From Chitinophaga qingshengii (GTDB lineage: Bacteria; Bacteroidota; Bacteroidia; Chitinophagales; Chitinophagaceae), in NCBI RefSeq assembly GCF_014529935.1, contig NZ_JACVFC010000001.1, positions 3,534,001-3,598,000 on the forward strand: DNA of 64,000 nucleotides. Direction: 5' to 3'. Below are positions 33,385 to 43,305 of the stretch, piece by piece (within the stretch, counting starts at the first letter, position 1; each line of letters opens with the position of its first letter). The notes below the pieces were generated by a model, which was not told the origin of the DNA, made no database searches, and worked only from the letters and a program-made list of their open reading frames with translations. Made by a program: the position numbers and the translations under genes.

Positions 33385-34479
33385 ATGAAAAGGGTAATTA
33401 TCAATGCGTATGAAATCGGGCTCGTCTTCAAAAGGGGCGTATACCAGCGCATGTTGAAAACCGGCAGCTACTGGCTGTTTGGAGAAGATGTGAAAGTGTA
33501 TGATATCAACGCCGCTTTCACCGCACCGGTAGAACTCAACATCCTCCTGCAGGATAAAGATCTCGCCGATGCCCTGCACGTCGTAGACGTAAAGGAAACG
33601 GAAATCGTACTGGTGTACGAAAATGATTTACTGAAACAAGTGCTCACTACCGGGAGATATACTTTCTGGAAAAATGTGATCGATTATAAATTCGTAAAAG
33701 CTGATCTCAGCAAAGTGGAGATCACGGAAAATATTGACCGGGCTACGCTCAACCATAAACTAGTGGCGCCGTTCGTGAGATCTTTCACTGTGGAGAACTA
33801 CGAAAAAGCCATCTTGCTGATCGATGGTAAATATGAGATCACCCTCACCCATGGCACTTACTACTGGTGGAGAAATACCATCTCTATCCTGGTAAGTAAG
33901 GTAGATACCAGGCTGCGGCAGCTGGAAATCAACGGTCAGGAAATCCTGACTAAAGACAAAGCGGCACTGCGGCTCAACGCCTGGGCACAGTTCAGGGTAG
34001 ACAACATCGAAAAAGCCCTGTTGGAAAACAAGGACTACGAGAAACAGTTGTATGTACTGTTCCAGCTGGCTTTGAGAGAATATATCGCAGGCCTGGCCTT
34101 CGACGAACTGATGGAGAAAAAAGACGCCATCTCTGCTTTTGTGCTCGATGCGGTAAGCAAAGATGCAGAAGCCCTGGGGATCGCCATCGCCAGCTTCGGT
34201 ATCCGGGACATTATCCTGCCGGGCGATATCAAAGACATCATGAACCAGGTACTGGTAGCGGAGAAAAAAGCGCAGGCCAATACCATCATGAGAAGGGAAG
34301 AAACCGCCAGCACCCGGAGCCTGCTGAACACCGCCAAGCTGATGGAAGACAACCCGATGTTGTTTAAACTGAAAGAAATGGAATACGTGGAGAAAATCGC
34401 GGAAAAAATCAATAACATCAGCGTGACCGGCAACGGCGTACTGATTGATCAGCTCCGGCAGATCTTCATCAGCAAATAG
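33385..34479 (+). CDS. Slipin family protein (SPFH/Band-7)
   Basis: The protein has 364 residues from ATG 33385 (MKRVIINAYEIGLVFKRGVY). A longer in-frame ATG at 33307 would add residues from the structured leader and is unlikely. No transmembrane segment is clear. The SPFH domain (about 120-270) contains KDKAALRLNAWAQFRVDN and LALREYIAGLAFDELMEKKD, and the C-terminus is a coiled coil (VAEKKAQANTIMRREETAS). SPFH proteins form ring-like oligomers; members have been proposed as scaffolds in bacterial RNA-repair systems together with tRNA-like RNAs. No RtcB, ATP-grasp ligase or TROVE gene occurs in the window, so the partner ligase would have to lie elsewhere. Confidence 0.88.
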   Translation: MKRVIINAYEIGLVFKRGVYQRMLKTGSYWLFGEDVKVYDINAAFTAPVELNILLQDKDLADALHVVDVKETEIVLVYENDLLKQVLTTGRYTFWKNVIDYKFVKADLSKVEITENIDRATLNHKLVAPFVRSFTVENYEKAILLIDGKYEITLTHGTYYWWRNTISILVSKVDTRLRQLEINGQEILTKDKAALRLNAWAQFRVDNIEKALLENKDYEKQLYVLFQLALREYIAGLAFDELMEKKDAISAFVLDAVSKDAEALGIAIASFGIRDIILPGDIKDIMNQVLVAEKKAQANTIMRREETASTRSLLNTAKLMEDNPMLFKLKEMEYVEKIAEKINNISVTGNGVLIDQLRQIFISK

Positions 34480-34485
34480 TTTTTC

Positions 34486-34528
34486 AGAAAAGAGTTAACT
34501 TTGCGGTTGACTCTTTTCTAATTTTTTC
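34486..34528 (+). terminator. Terminator after slipin, loop contains a promoter -7 box
   Basis: A 14-bp stem AGAAAAGAGTTAAC (34486-34499) / GTTGACTCTTTTCT (34506-34519) with one G-T pair, followed by AATTTTTTC. TAACTTTG at 34496-34503, in the stem and loop, matches TAnnTTTG and is 29 bp before the ywbE start. Confidence 0.85.
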
Positions 34529-34532
34529 AACT

Positions 34533-34739
34533 ATGCACGGACGTAACCGAAACGATATATACCCAGGCCTGGAGGTAGCGATCATCCTCAAAAAAGATCA
34601 GCGCTCCGGCAAACGAACCTACGGCATCGTGCAGGATATCCTGACTTCTGCACCCTTCCACTCCCGTGGTATTAAAGTCCGCCTGGAAGACGGCCAGGTT
34701 GGCCGCGTGGCCGAAATCAACGTCACGGAAGAAGACTGA
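34533..34739 (+). CDS. ywbE: YwbE family protein
   Basis: A 68-residue small protein of the YwbE/DUF2196 family: GLEVAIILKKDQRSGKRTYG followed by VQDILTSAPFHSRGIKVRL and GRVAEI. The whole family domain is present. Its function is unknown, and the fold is likely a small SH3-like beta barrel (inference). It is separated from slipin by a terminator. Confidence 0.9.
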   Translation: MHGRNRNDIYPGLEVAIILKKDQRSGKRTYGIVQDILTSAPFHSRGIKVRLEDGQVGRVAEINVTEED

Positions 34740-34840
34740 CATTTCCACTACATATAAGTACCAATTATCACGTGAAAGGACGTTCCTCATCACGCAGAAA
34801 AATCGTACTTTGATGACGTTTCAAGAGTGCGAAAATCCAC

Positions 34841-36670
34841 ATGCGTAATATAACTACCCTCAATGATGTTCACCAGCAGTTTGCCGAGTACTTCGAAGTA
34901 CCGGTCCTGAAGCCGTATGCTTACCTGCTGTCTAAAAAACTCAGTGAGGGACATATCTGCCTGGACCTGGACAGCATCAGCACCGAACAGGAAAACCTGC
35001 CTGGATTTTACGAAATCCGGGAAAACGGCCCTGCACCGCTGACAAGCATCCCCCTGGTAGGCAAAAACGGGAACGATTCCCAGCCTTTTGTACTCTTTCA
35101 AAACAGGCTGTACCTGCAACGGTACTACCGCTACGAAACCAGTTTCCTACAACATATCAACGACTTTCTCGCCGCGGAAAAAGAACTGCTGCCGGAGAGA
35201 ATTGCACTGCTGGAACAACAGCAGGCATTGATACAACAACTGTTTCCTGCCGGCGGTGCCCTTCGTGACGGCGACGATCCGGCCGATTGGCAACTGGCAG
35301 CGGCCATCACCGGCGTGTTGAATAATTTCACTATCATCACCGGAGGACCGGGTACCGGTAAAACTACCACAGTAGCCAAACTGCTGGCTATCCTGTACGC
35401 TACCGCGCCTACGCTCAAGGTAGCCCTGGCTGCACCCACAGGGAAAGCTGCTGCCAGGATGGCGGAGAGCCTCCGTAACACCACTATCCCGGTAGAACCG
35501 GCCATCGCCGCGAGGTTCCAGGAACTGAGTCCGTCTACTATTCACCGGTTGCTCAAATCCATTAAAAACAGTCCCTATTTCCGCTACAATAAAAAGAACC
35601 CGCTCACCTATGATGTAGTCATCATCGATGAGTGCTCTATGATAGACGTAGCCCTCTTCGCCAAACTGCTGGATGCCATCCATCCGCAGACCCGCCTCAT
35701 CCTGCTGGGCGATAAAGACCAGCTGGCATCGGTAGAGGCAGGCAGCTTGTTCGGCGACCTGTGCCAGGCACAGGAAAAACTGAACATGTTCTCCGGTGAC
35801 AGGCTACAGCTGATCAACCGGTTTATAACCGATGACAGCCGTAAAATACCATCCACCCAGGAGCAGCCACCATCAAAACACCCGCTCTTTGAACATCTGG
35901 TGGAACTGCGCCGCAGCCACCGCTTTACCGGTAACACCGGTATTGGTAAATTCAGTAAGGCACTGATCCGGAACGATCAGCAGGCCATCCGTAGTTTCCT
36001 GCCTGCCGGCAGCGATGAACAGGTGGTGATAGACCAATCCTGCGACCCTGCGCTGTTTGAGCAATTCATCGCAGGGTATGAATCGTTTCTCACGGAAACG
36101 GATACCCGCACCGCACTCCGTAAACTCAACGATCAACGTGTACTGGTAGCCGTGAGAGAAGGCGCCCAGGGGCTTTACGCTATCAACCGGGATATTGAGA
36201 AATATCTCCATGATCACGGCAAAATCAACATCACCGGGGATTTCTATAGAAACCGCCCGATCATCCTTACCCGTAACTATTACGAACACGGTCTGTTTAA
36301 CGGGGATACCGGCATCATCCGTCCGGATGAAAACGATGTGCCGATGGCCTGGTTTGAAGATAGCAACGGAGAGTTGAAAGCGGTACTGCCCGGTTATCTC
36401 ACCCAGGCAGAAACGGCTTTTGCTATGACCATCCACAAAAGCCAGGGATCGGAATTTGGACGGGTATTGGTCATCCTGCCGGATGCGGCCGATGTACCCA
36501 TCCTGACAAGAGAACTATTATACACCGCTGTCAGCCGTGCACGGACCAAAGTATACGTACAAGGCACCGCGGAAGTGATCCTCGCTGCAGCAGAACGTTT
36601 TGTGGCCAGAGCCTCCGGCATTGCCGCCCGCTTCCAGGCACAGGCAGGGGATGTCAAAACAGGAAATTAA
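34841..36670 (+). CDS. recD: RecBCD subunit RecD (exodeoxyribonuclease V alpha)
   Basis: The 609-residue helicase has a RecD-like N-terminal domain, Walker A GGPGTGKTTT (K174), AAPTGKAAARMAES (motif Ia), VVIIDECSMID (motif II), LLGDKDQLASVEAGSLFGDL (motif III) and a C-terminal TIHKSQGSEFGRV with LYTAVSRARTKV (motifs V-VI). RecD is the fast 5'-3' motor of the RecBCD complex for double-strand break repair and degradation of foreign DNA. recC starts 2 bp after its stop and recB 3 bp after that. Confidence 0.92.
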   Translation: MRNITTLNDVHQQFAEYFEVPVLKPYAYLLSKKLSEGHICLDLDSISTEQENLPGFYEIRENGPAPLTSIPLVGKNGNDSQPFVLFQNRLYLQRYYRYETSFLQHINDFLAAEKELLPERIALLEQQQALIQQLFPAGGALRDGDDPADWQLAAAITGVLNNFTIITGGPGTGKTTTVAKLLAILYATAPTLKVALAAPTGKAAARMAESLRNTTIPVEPAIAARFQELSPSTIHRLLKSIKNSPYFRYNKKNPLTYDVVIIDECSMIDVALFAKLLDAIHPQTRLILLGDKDQLASVEAGSLFGDLCQAQEKLNMFSGDRLQLINRFITDDSRKIPSTQEQPPSKHPLFEHLVELRRSHRFTGNTGIGKFSKALIRNDQQAIRSFLPAGSDEQVVIDQSCDPALFEQFIAGYESFLTETDTRTALRKLNDQRVLVAVREGAQGLYAINRDIEKYLHDHGKINITGDFYRNRPIILTRNYYEHGLFNGDTGIIRPDENDVPMAWFEDSNGELKAVLPGYLTQAETAFAMTIHKSQGSEFGRVLVILPDAADVPILTRELLYTAVSRARTKVYVQGTAEVILAAAERFVARASGIAARFQAQAGDVKTGN

Positions 36671-36672
36671 AC

Positions 36673-39600
36673 ATGGCTTTATATCTCAAGGTTTCAAACT
36701 CGCTTAATAGTCTTGCTGCCGGCCTTTCAAACGATCTGAAGGCCGCAGGCAACGGCGTGTTCCAGCCTCACTATATCATCACGCAGACGGAGGGGATGAA
36801 CAACTGGCTCAAACTGCAACTGGCCTATAAAATGGGTATCGCAGCCAACTGCCGGTTTATGAAACCCAACGATCTGCTGTTTCATCTGTACCTGTTGCTG
36901 GGTGGACCTTTTACGCAGGTACTCTCGCCGCAAAACCTCAGCTGGCTTTTGTATAAGCTGATGGGAGATGCCGATTTTGCAGAGAAATTCCCCGAAGTGG
37001 CTACCTACTTCAATGAAGGAGAAGGTGAACATGAGCTGAAACGAATGGGACTGGCCGAAAAAGTAGCTGACTTATTTGACCAGTACCAGGTATACCGCCC
37101 GGAAATGATCAAAGAATGGAGTGAAGCCGATCCTGCCCAACTGAAAGCCGACGACTGGCAAGCCTGGCTCTGGGCCAAGGTTAAAGCTGTCTCCGGCAGC
37201 TCCCTGCCGGATAAAACGCTGGTCGGTAACTATATCCTCGAAACCCTTTTCCTGAAAGGACCACATACCGGCTTATCGTCCAAAATGCCGGCGGTGCATT
37301 TGTTTGGCCTGTCCATCATCACGGCCTATCACATCAAGATTTTACACGAACTTTCTTCTTATATAGATATACATTTTCACATCATCAACCCTGCCCCTAC
37401 CATCTACTGGTTTGATGATAAAAGTGAAAAACAACTGGCCCGCTGGCGGCAGAAGGGAAGAAAAGAGCAACCGGTAATTGAACCCTGGAACCCTGGCAAC
37501 GCCCTGCTGACAGGCTGGGGCCGCGTGATACAGAATACTTTCGGTCTCTTTTTCCAGTACGACGCCTTCGCCAATGCCTACGATGAAATAGACATTGAAG
37601 AACCCATCCCGGATACCCTGCTACATAAAATACAGCACGATATCTTCATGGCTGCTATTGAAGACCGTCACCAGCTTTCACTGGAAGATATCGAAGATGG
37701 TTCTATTACTATCAACTCCTGTTATACGATAGCCCGTGAGGTAGAGGTGCTGTATAACTACCTGGTTCACCTGGTAGACCGGCGACAGGAGGCATTGTCT
37801 CCCCGCGATATAGTGGTGATGGTGAGCAATATCGATGCTTATGCACCCTATATCCGGGCTGTATTCAATAATGCGCCGCATACCTTCCGCTACACAATCG
37901 CCGACGAAAGTTATACCGACAACGACAACCTCTTCAACGCCCTGCGTGCGCTGCTGATCATGAATGAAGAGAGCTTTACCGCAGAGTCGGTAATGCAGTT
38001 GCTGGATTTTTCATATACCCGTCAACGTTTTGGGCTAAACGATCCTGTTCGTCTCCGGAGCGTGGTGGAAGCCGCTAATATCCGCTTCGGCATCGAAGGC
38101 AACAAAAGGGAAGAAACCCATTTTGTAAGCTGGCGTTATGGCATACAGCGTATCATGTATGGTATTTGTATGAGTGGGGAGGAAGAATATGGTTATGGAG
38201 AGGATAGCTTTTTTCCCCTGGATATGCAGGAGGGGAGCGATGCGCATGAAACCATCCGTTTCTGCCACTTCGTGGAAGTACTGATGGCTTCTATCGAAGA
38301 AAGGAAAACGCAACGCACCATCGGCGATTGGGTGAAATATACCGAACAGCTGGTACATAACCTGCTGTTTGAACAACAGGAGGAAGTTGATGAAGATTTT
38401 AATGCGCTGATTAAACAGCTGACCGATTACCATTCGCTGAATGAATACCTGCAGGAACCGGTTACCTTTGAAGTGTTCAGTCATAGCCTGTTACAGGTGC
38501 TCTCCGGCTCTACAAGAGCGGGGTTGTTCGTTAACGGTGGTATCACTTTCTGCTCCCTGATTCCGATGCGAAGCATTCCCTTTAAGGTGGTCGCTTTGAT
38601 GGGCCTTGATTTGGATAAGTTCCCGCGTAAGGAGATTAAGTCCAGCTTCAACCTGATGGAAAAACAATGGCAGCGTGGTGATCGTAACATCAAGGAAAAC
38701 GACAAACACCTGTTTCTTGAAACCGTACTATCTGCGCAACAATACCTGTATATCAGTTATGTTGGTCGTAACGCGAAGGACAATACGTTAATTCCGCCTT
38801 CCGCCCTGGTGGATGAGCTGGTGGATTATATCATCTCCGGTATGGAAGATGGAGATGCAAAAGACGCCAGGGAAGTGCTGATTACACAGCAGCCATTGCA
38901 GGGATTCAGCCATCGTTACGACGATGGAACCGGGCGGCTGTACAGTTATCTCAATAATCCATTACCTACGGAAAAGAAGATCATTCAACCAGGTAAAAAA
39001 ACAGATACCCCCACTTTCAGTGAGGTGAGTCTGGACGAGCTGGTCAGCTTCTTTAAAAATCCGTTTAAGATTTATTACAACAAGGTCCTGGGCATTTATT
39101 ATAATGATGAACAGATTTTGCTGAGCGATACCGAATTATTCAGCCTGGACAGCCTGCAGCAATGGCATGTTAAAACCCAGTTACTTCCGGTGGAAACGGC
39201 AGATAAACGTACTTTACAGAAAAAACTGGTCAGAAAAGGGCAGTTACCGCTGAACAACATGGCGTTTGTAGCCGTTCAGCGGGTAGAAGATGAAGTGGAA
39301 CCGGTACGTGAGCTGTATGAACAATGTACTGCCGGTGCGGTTGAACAAAAAGATTCATTTGAACTGGAAATCGATAACACCCTGGTGAAAGGCAACCTGG
39401 ATAATATTTACAACGGTCGCCTATTGCGCTTAAGCTGGTCTAAGGGGGAAACAAAATATCTCATAGAAGCCTATATCCGCTATCTGGCGGGGGTGGCATC
39501 CGGCAAGATATCAGGCCTGCAATTTATTTCCGGGAAGAATAAAAAAGCAGTTTTTAACGCCGGCAGCTTATCGAAGGAAATCGCGTATAGCCGTTTAAAG

Positions 39601-39882
39601 ACATTACTGGACATCTATAAATCTGGTTTTGGGCGGATAGTACCGTTCTCACCTGAATTTAGCATGACTCCGGCGGATGTAGTAAAACTGGACGAAGAGA
39701 CTTTTAATACACTCATAAAAGCCAGTCTTGACGGGTTTAAGCCTACTTGCAATGACGACTATATCCTGCGGGAATACCAGAAAGGATTTTTTGACCAGGA
39801 AGGCCTTTGGGCCGATTATAAGCTTATTTGTGAATTACTGATTGTTCCCCTGGCGGAAATTTTTCCGGATTATTATGTGTAA
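36673..39882 (+). CDS. recC: RecBCD subunit RecC
   Basis: The 1,069-residue protein begins with the RecC-type N-terminus (LKVSNSLNSLAAGLSNDL, THY-like ITQTEGMNNWLKLQLAYKMG). It has no intact Walker motif, as expected for the inactive helicase/nuclease fold of RecC. LFGLSIITAYHIKILHEL, MVSNIDAYAPYIRAVF and FCSLIPMRSIPFKVVALMGL are family landmarks. RecC holds the complex together and recognises Chi. It lies in the recD-recC-recB operon. Confidence 0.93.
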   Translation: MALYLKVSNSLNSLAAGLSNDLKAAGNGVFQPHYIITQTEGMNNWLKLQLAYKMGIAANCRFMKPNDLLFHLYLLLGGPFTQVLSPQNLSWLLYKLMGDADFAEKFPEVATYFNEGEGEHELKRMGLAEKVADLFDQYQVYRPEMIKEWSEADPAQLKADDWQAWLWAKVKAVSGSSLPDKTLVGNYILETLFLKGPHTGLSSKMPAVHLFGLSIITAYHIKILHELSSYIDIHFHIINPAPTIYWFDDKSEKQLARWRQKGRKEQPVIEPWNPGNALLTGWGRVIQNTFGLFFQYDAFANAYDEIDIEEPIPDTLLHKIQHDIFMAAIEDRHQLSLEDIEDGSITINSCYTIAREVEVLYNYLVHLVDRRQEALSPRDIVVMVSNIDAYAPYIRAVFNNAPHTFRYTIADESYTDNDNLFNALRALLIMNEESFTAESVMQLLDFSYTRQRFGLNDPVRLRSVVEAANIRFGIEGNKREETHFVSWRYGIQRIMYGICMSGEEEYGYGEDSFFPLDMQEGSDAHETIRFCHFVEVLMASIEERKTQRTIGDWVKYTEQLVHNLLFEQQEEVDEDFNALIKQLTDYHSLNEYLQEPVTFEVFSHSLLQVLSGSTRAGLFVNGGITFCSLIPMRSIPFKVVALMGLDLDKFPRKEIKSSFNLMEKQWQRGDRNIKENDKHLFLETVLSAQQYLYISYVGRNAKDNTLIPPSALVDELVDYIISGMEDGDAKDAREVLITQQPLQGFSHRYDDGTGRLYSYLNNPLPTEKKIIQPGKKTDTPTFSEVSLDELVSFFKNPFKIYYNKVLGIYYNDEQILLSDTELFSLDSLQQWHVKTQLLPVETADKRTLQKKLVRKGQLPLNNMAFVAVQRVEDEVEPVRELYEQCTAGAVEQKDSFELEIDNTLVKGNLDNIYNGRLLRLSWSKGETKYLIEAYIRYLAGVASGKISGLQFISGKNKKAVFNAGSLSKEIAYSRLKTLLDIYKSGFGRIVPFSPEFSMTPADVVKLDEETFNTLIKASLDGFKPTCNDDYILREYQKGFFDQEGLWADYKLICELLIVPLAEIFPDYYV

Positions 39883-39885
39883 ACG

Positions 39886-42800
39886 ATGATGGAGAAAAGA
39901 TATCACGACTTTAATGCAACAGCCGTTCCACTGGAAGGGAGTAACCTGATTGAAGCCAGTGCCGGTACGGGGAAGACTTATTCCATCGCTATCCTGGTAC
40001 TGCGGCTGATTCTGGAGAAACAACTTTCCATCAAGGATATTCTGATGGTAACCTTCACGCAGGCGGCAGTAGCTGAGCTGGCAGACCGTATCAGGCTGTT
40101 TGTCCGCAAAGCTTATGCTGCGAGCCAGGACCAGGACCCACAGGACGGAAAAATTGAATCGCTGGTACAGGCGGCCATCGAACAATGGGGCGCAACAGCC
40201 ATCCATCAACGTTTACGCGATGCCGTATTATTGCTCGATGAAACCGCCATCCTGACTATCCACAGCTTTTGCCAGCAAACACTGAACGAGTTTGCCTTTG
40301 AAACCGATCAGCTGTTCGGTGCTGAAATGGTGCCGGATACCACGCCCATCATCGAAAGTGAGTTGAATAAGTTCTGGCGTAAACATGTTACCACGCTACA
40401 TCCTGCCATATTACAACTGATATGGCAGGAGTCGATGCGGGATAATATCCAGATGATCTTAAAGGAGCATCTGGACGGTAAAAGATACCTGGGATATCAA
40501 TCCGGCGCACATTATGAGATCTCGCCCGAGCAGCAGCAGGACTGGCTCGATGACCTGGACAAAATAAAACAGCAGCAAACAGCATTAGAGACCAAACGCC
40601 TTGCCTATATCGCGGATAACTACGATAGCCTCATGGCATTATGCCAGAGCAATGGCAATGCACGCAGATACATCCTTCCCTATGCTGACAGTCCGGAGAA
40701 GTTTGCAGAGATTGTTAACGAAAAACAGGGCACCGATTATGTCAAAAAGCTATTTCCGGAAATTGTAGAGATGATCGCTGCACGGAATGTTTTTGACACA
40801 CAATTTGATGAGCATAAAAACACGCTCCGCCGCCAATTGAATTACCTCGCCATACAGGAAGTAGCCGAAGGTGTAAAAGCATACAAACAGTACAGCAATA
40901 TGCTGAATTATGATGATTTGATCAGTCATCTTAACCAGGCGCTGGTACAACGGGAAAACACACGTTTGGTAGACAACCTGCAAAAAAAATACAAGGCGGT
41001 TTTTATAGATGAATTCCAGGATACCGACCGGCAGCAGTACGAAATTTTCAACCGCGCCTTCGGTGAAAACACCATTCTGTTCTATATCGGCGATCCCAAA
41101 CAAAGTATTTATGCCTGGCGAAAAGCAGATATCTATACTTACTTTGAGGCCCGCAATAGTGTACAGCATCTCTACAGCATGAATCACAACTTCCGTTCAT
41201 CGGAGAACCTGATTGATGCCATGAACGTTTTCTTTAAGCCTACAGCTGATTTCGACACCTTCGAGTTTACAGGAGAAAGAGATAGTATCCAGTATTTCGA
41301 AGTGATGTCCCCTGAAAACAACAGTAAAGGTTTTTTATATCACGGGGAAGAAAAAGAAATACCGATTACCATTTTCCATAGTACTAAAAAAGAGGCCATC
41401 AACAGTGCAGTAGCCGCGCAGGTGGCTCAACTGCTGGTTGACCGGTCCTATCAAATTATCAAAGGCAACGAAAAACGGGCTATCACTCCCTCCGATATCG
41501 GCATTCTCGTGCGTACCGGTAAAGAGGGTAAGATGATCAAGCAGGAGCTGGCCCAGTTGGGCATCCCGGCCGTCACCATCGATGAAACCAAGGTATTAAA
41601 TACCGCAGAAGCTATTGATGTGTTGTACCTGCTGGAGGCCATGGAAACACCGGAAAGGTCTACCATCAACCGGGCATTGTTATCACCCTTCACCGGCTTC
41701 ACGGTGCAGGATATTCTCAACCTGGATGATGAGCTGTCCCTCACCCGCTTTGGCGAGTACCAGCGGCAATGGCAGAACAATGGTGCATATACCGCGCTCA
41801 TGCAGTTCATCGCGGAGTTTGATGTACGTAACGTGTTGCTGGGTAACCACTCCAAAAATGGGGAGCGTATTATTACCAATCTCTATCAGTTGGCGGAGCT
41901 GGTGCATCAGGTACAAAACCGCAAAAACCTATCCATGCGTGACCTGATTGCCTGGCTGAAAAGAGGCATCGATGGCATGCTGGTAGAAGGGGATGAATAT
42001 GTTCAACGGGTGGAAAGTGACGAAGAAGCGGTGAATATCGTTACCATACACAAAAGTAAAGGACTCGATTACCGCATTGTTTTTGCGCCACACCTGGATT
42101 TCCAGGGTGGAAATTATAACTACCTTAGCTTCAGAGACCCTGACACCGGCGATTACATTAATGCCGAAAAAGACAGGGTAACACCGGAACAGCAGGAAGC
42201 ACAGCGTAAGCAGCAGGTACAGGAAGATCGCCGGTTAATCTACGTTGCCATTACGAGAGCCATATATAAATGTTATCTCTTCAGAAATAATAGTTCCAAG
42301 CTCAAAGACACTTCTTTCTCAAAATTCGTGAAGGCACTGGAGGTATACCATCCCCATTCGCCCTTCATCTCCATAAAAGAAGATCTGCCACAGGCCCCGG
42401 AGCAGCCCTACCGCAAAAGCAAGCTACCTACCCGCAAGGCCGGCAACGCTCCTGTATCTTTTTATCTCCAGGAAGAAAACTGGCGTAAAATGAGCTATAC
42501 CATGCTCGCGGCCAAACCGGAGCAGAAGCCCCGTATCCGCAGTGCCCAGCAGGAAGATGAATACGATAACTTCATCTTCAACACCCTGCGCAAAGGCGCT
42601 AAAACAGGTAACCTGCTGCACTTTATATTCGAGAATGTGAACTTCTCCGACAACAGTCAGTGGGAATACTGGATAAAAGAAGCCATAGCGCGATTTGTAC
42701 CGGGGCAGGAGGAAATCTATCTTCCCATGCTGCAACAGCTGTTACAGCACGTGATGCACACCCAGATAAAAGTAGGCAAAACCAGCTTCCAGCTGGCATC

Positions 42801-43305
42801 TGTCGGCAAGCACAAACGTCTGGCAGAGCTGGAGTTTGACTTCCCCGTGCCACTGTTCCGGGCCAATATGCTGAATACGCTTTCAGATAACGAACTAACG
42901 GTATCGGTTAAACGGTTTTCGGAAGACAGGAACCAGGAGCTGGAAGGTATCATGAACGGTAAAATCGACCTGTTCTTTGAACACAACCACCGGTATTATA
43001 TTCTCGACTGGAAATCCAACTACCTGGGCGGCAGTACGGCAGACTATACGCCCGCAGCGCTGGCAGCGGCGATGAATGAAAACAACTATCACCTGCAATA
43101 CCTGATTTATACCGTGGCCGTGAAGAAGTACTTAGAAAGCAGGTTACCGGAATTTGACTACCATAAACATTTCGGCGGCGTTGTCTATTGTTTTGTACGC
43201 GGTATCCGCAACAACGGCGACTACGGCATTTTCACCGCGCGGCCGGATATAGACACCATCACCTTCATAGAAGACATGCTGACCGCTAAAAGTCACCGGT
43301 ACTAG
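39886..43305 (+). CDS. recB: RecBCD subunit RecB (helicase-nuclease)
   Basis: The 1,139-residue protein is a UvrD-like helicase with EASAGTGKT (K30), MVTFTQAAVAELADRIR, FIDEFQDTDRQQYEIF, GDPKQSIYAWRKAD, VNIVTIHKSKGLDY and LIYVAITRA. The C-terminal PD-(D/E)xK nuclease has GKIDLFF (D1028) and LDWKSNY (D1041, K1043). It supplies 3'-5' helicase and nuclease activity. ATG codons at 39886 and 39889 both fit as start. Its 3' end overlaps the convergent pth2-like gene by 4 bp. Confidence 0.95.
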   Translation: MMEKRYHDFNATAVPLEGSNLIEASAGTGKTYSIAILVLRLILEKQLSIKDILMVTFTQAAVAELADRIRLFVRKAYAASQDQDPQDGKIESLVQAAIEQWGATAIHQRLRDAVLLLDETAILTIHSFCQQTLNEFAFETDQLFGAEMVPDTTPIIESELNKFWRKHVTTLHPAILQLIWQESMRDNIQMILKEHLDGKRYLGYQSGAHYEISPEQQQDWLDDLDKIKQQQTALETKRLAYIADNYDSLMALCQSNGNARRYILPYADSPEKFAEIVNEKQGTDYVKKLFPEIVEMIAARNVFDTQFDEHKNTLRRQLNYLAIQEVAEGVKAYKQYSNMLNYDDLISHLNQALVQRENTRLVDNLQKKYKAVFIDEFQDTDRQQYEIFNRAFGENTILFYIGDPKQSIYAWRKADIYTYFEARNSVQHLYSMNHNFRSSENLIDAMNVFFKPTADFDTFEFTGERDSIQYFEVMSPENNSKGFLYHGEEKEIPITIFHSTKKEAINSAVAAQVAQLLVDRSYQIIKGNEKRAITPSDIGILVRTGKEGKMIKQELAQLGIPAVTIDETKVLNTAEAIDVLYLLEAMETPERSTINRALLSPFTGFTVQDILNLDDELSLTRFGEYQRQWQNNGAYTALMQFIAEFDVRNVLLGNHSKNGERIITNLYQLAELVHQVQNRKNLSMRDLIAWLKRGIDGMLVEGDEYVQRVESDEEAVNIVTIHKSKGLDYRIVFAPHLDFQGGNYNYLSFRDPDTGDYINAEKDRVTPEQQEAQRKQQVQEDRRLIYVAITRAIYKCYLFRNNSSKLKDTSFSKFVKALEVYHPHSPFISIKEDLPQAPEQPYRKSKLPTRKAGNAPVSFYLQEENWRKMSYTMLAAKPEQKPRIRSAQQEDEYDNFIFNTLRKGAKTGNLLHFIFENVNFSDNSQWEYWIKEAIARFVPGQEEIYLPMLQQLLQHVMHTQIKVGKTSFQLASVGKHKRLAELEFDFPVPLFRANMLNTLSDNELTVSVKRFSEDRNQELEGIMNGKIDLFFEHNHRYYILDWKSNYLGGSTADYTPAALAAAMNENNYHLQYLIYTVAVKKYLESRLPEFDYHKHFGGVVYCFVRGIRNNGDYGIFTARPDIDTITFIEDMLTAKSHRY

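Noticed and set aside
33062..33413. Two + strand ORFs (60 and 87 codons) over the structured region before slipin
   Set aside because: They cover the Phe-like mimic and the leader hairpins and have no protein-like pattern.
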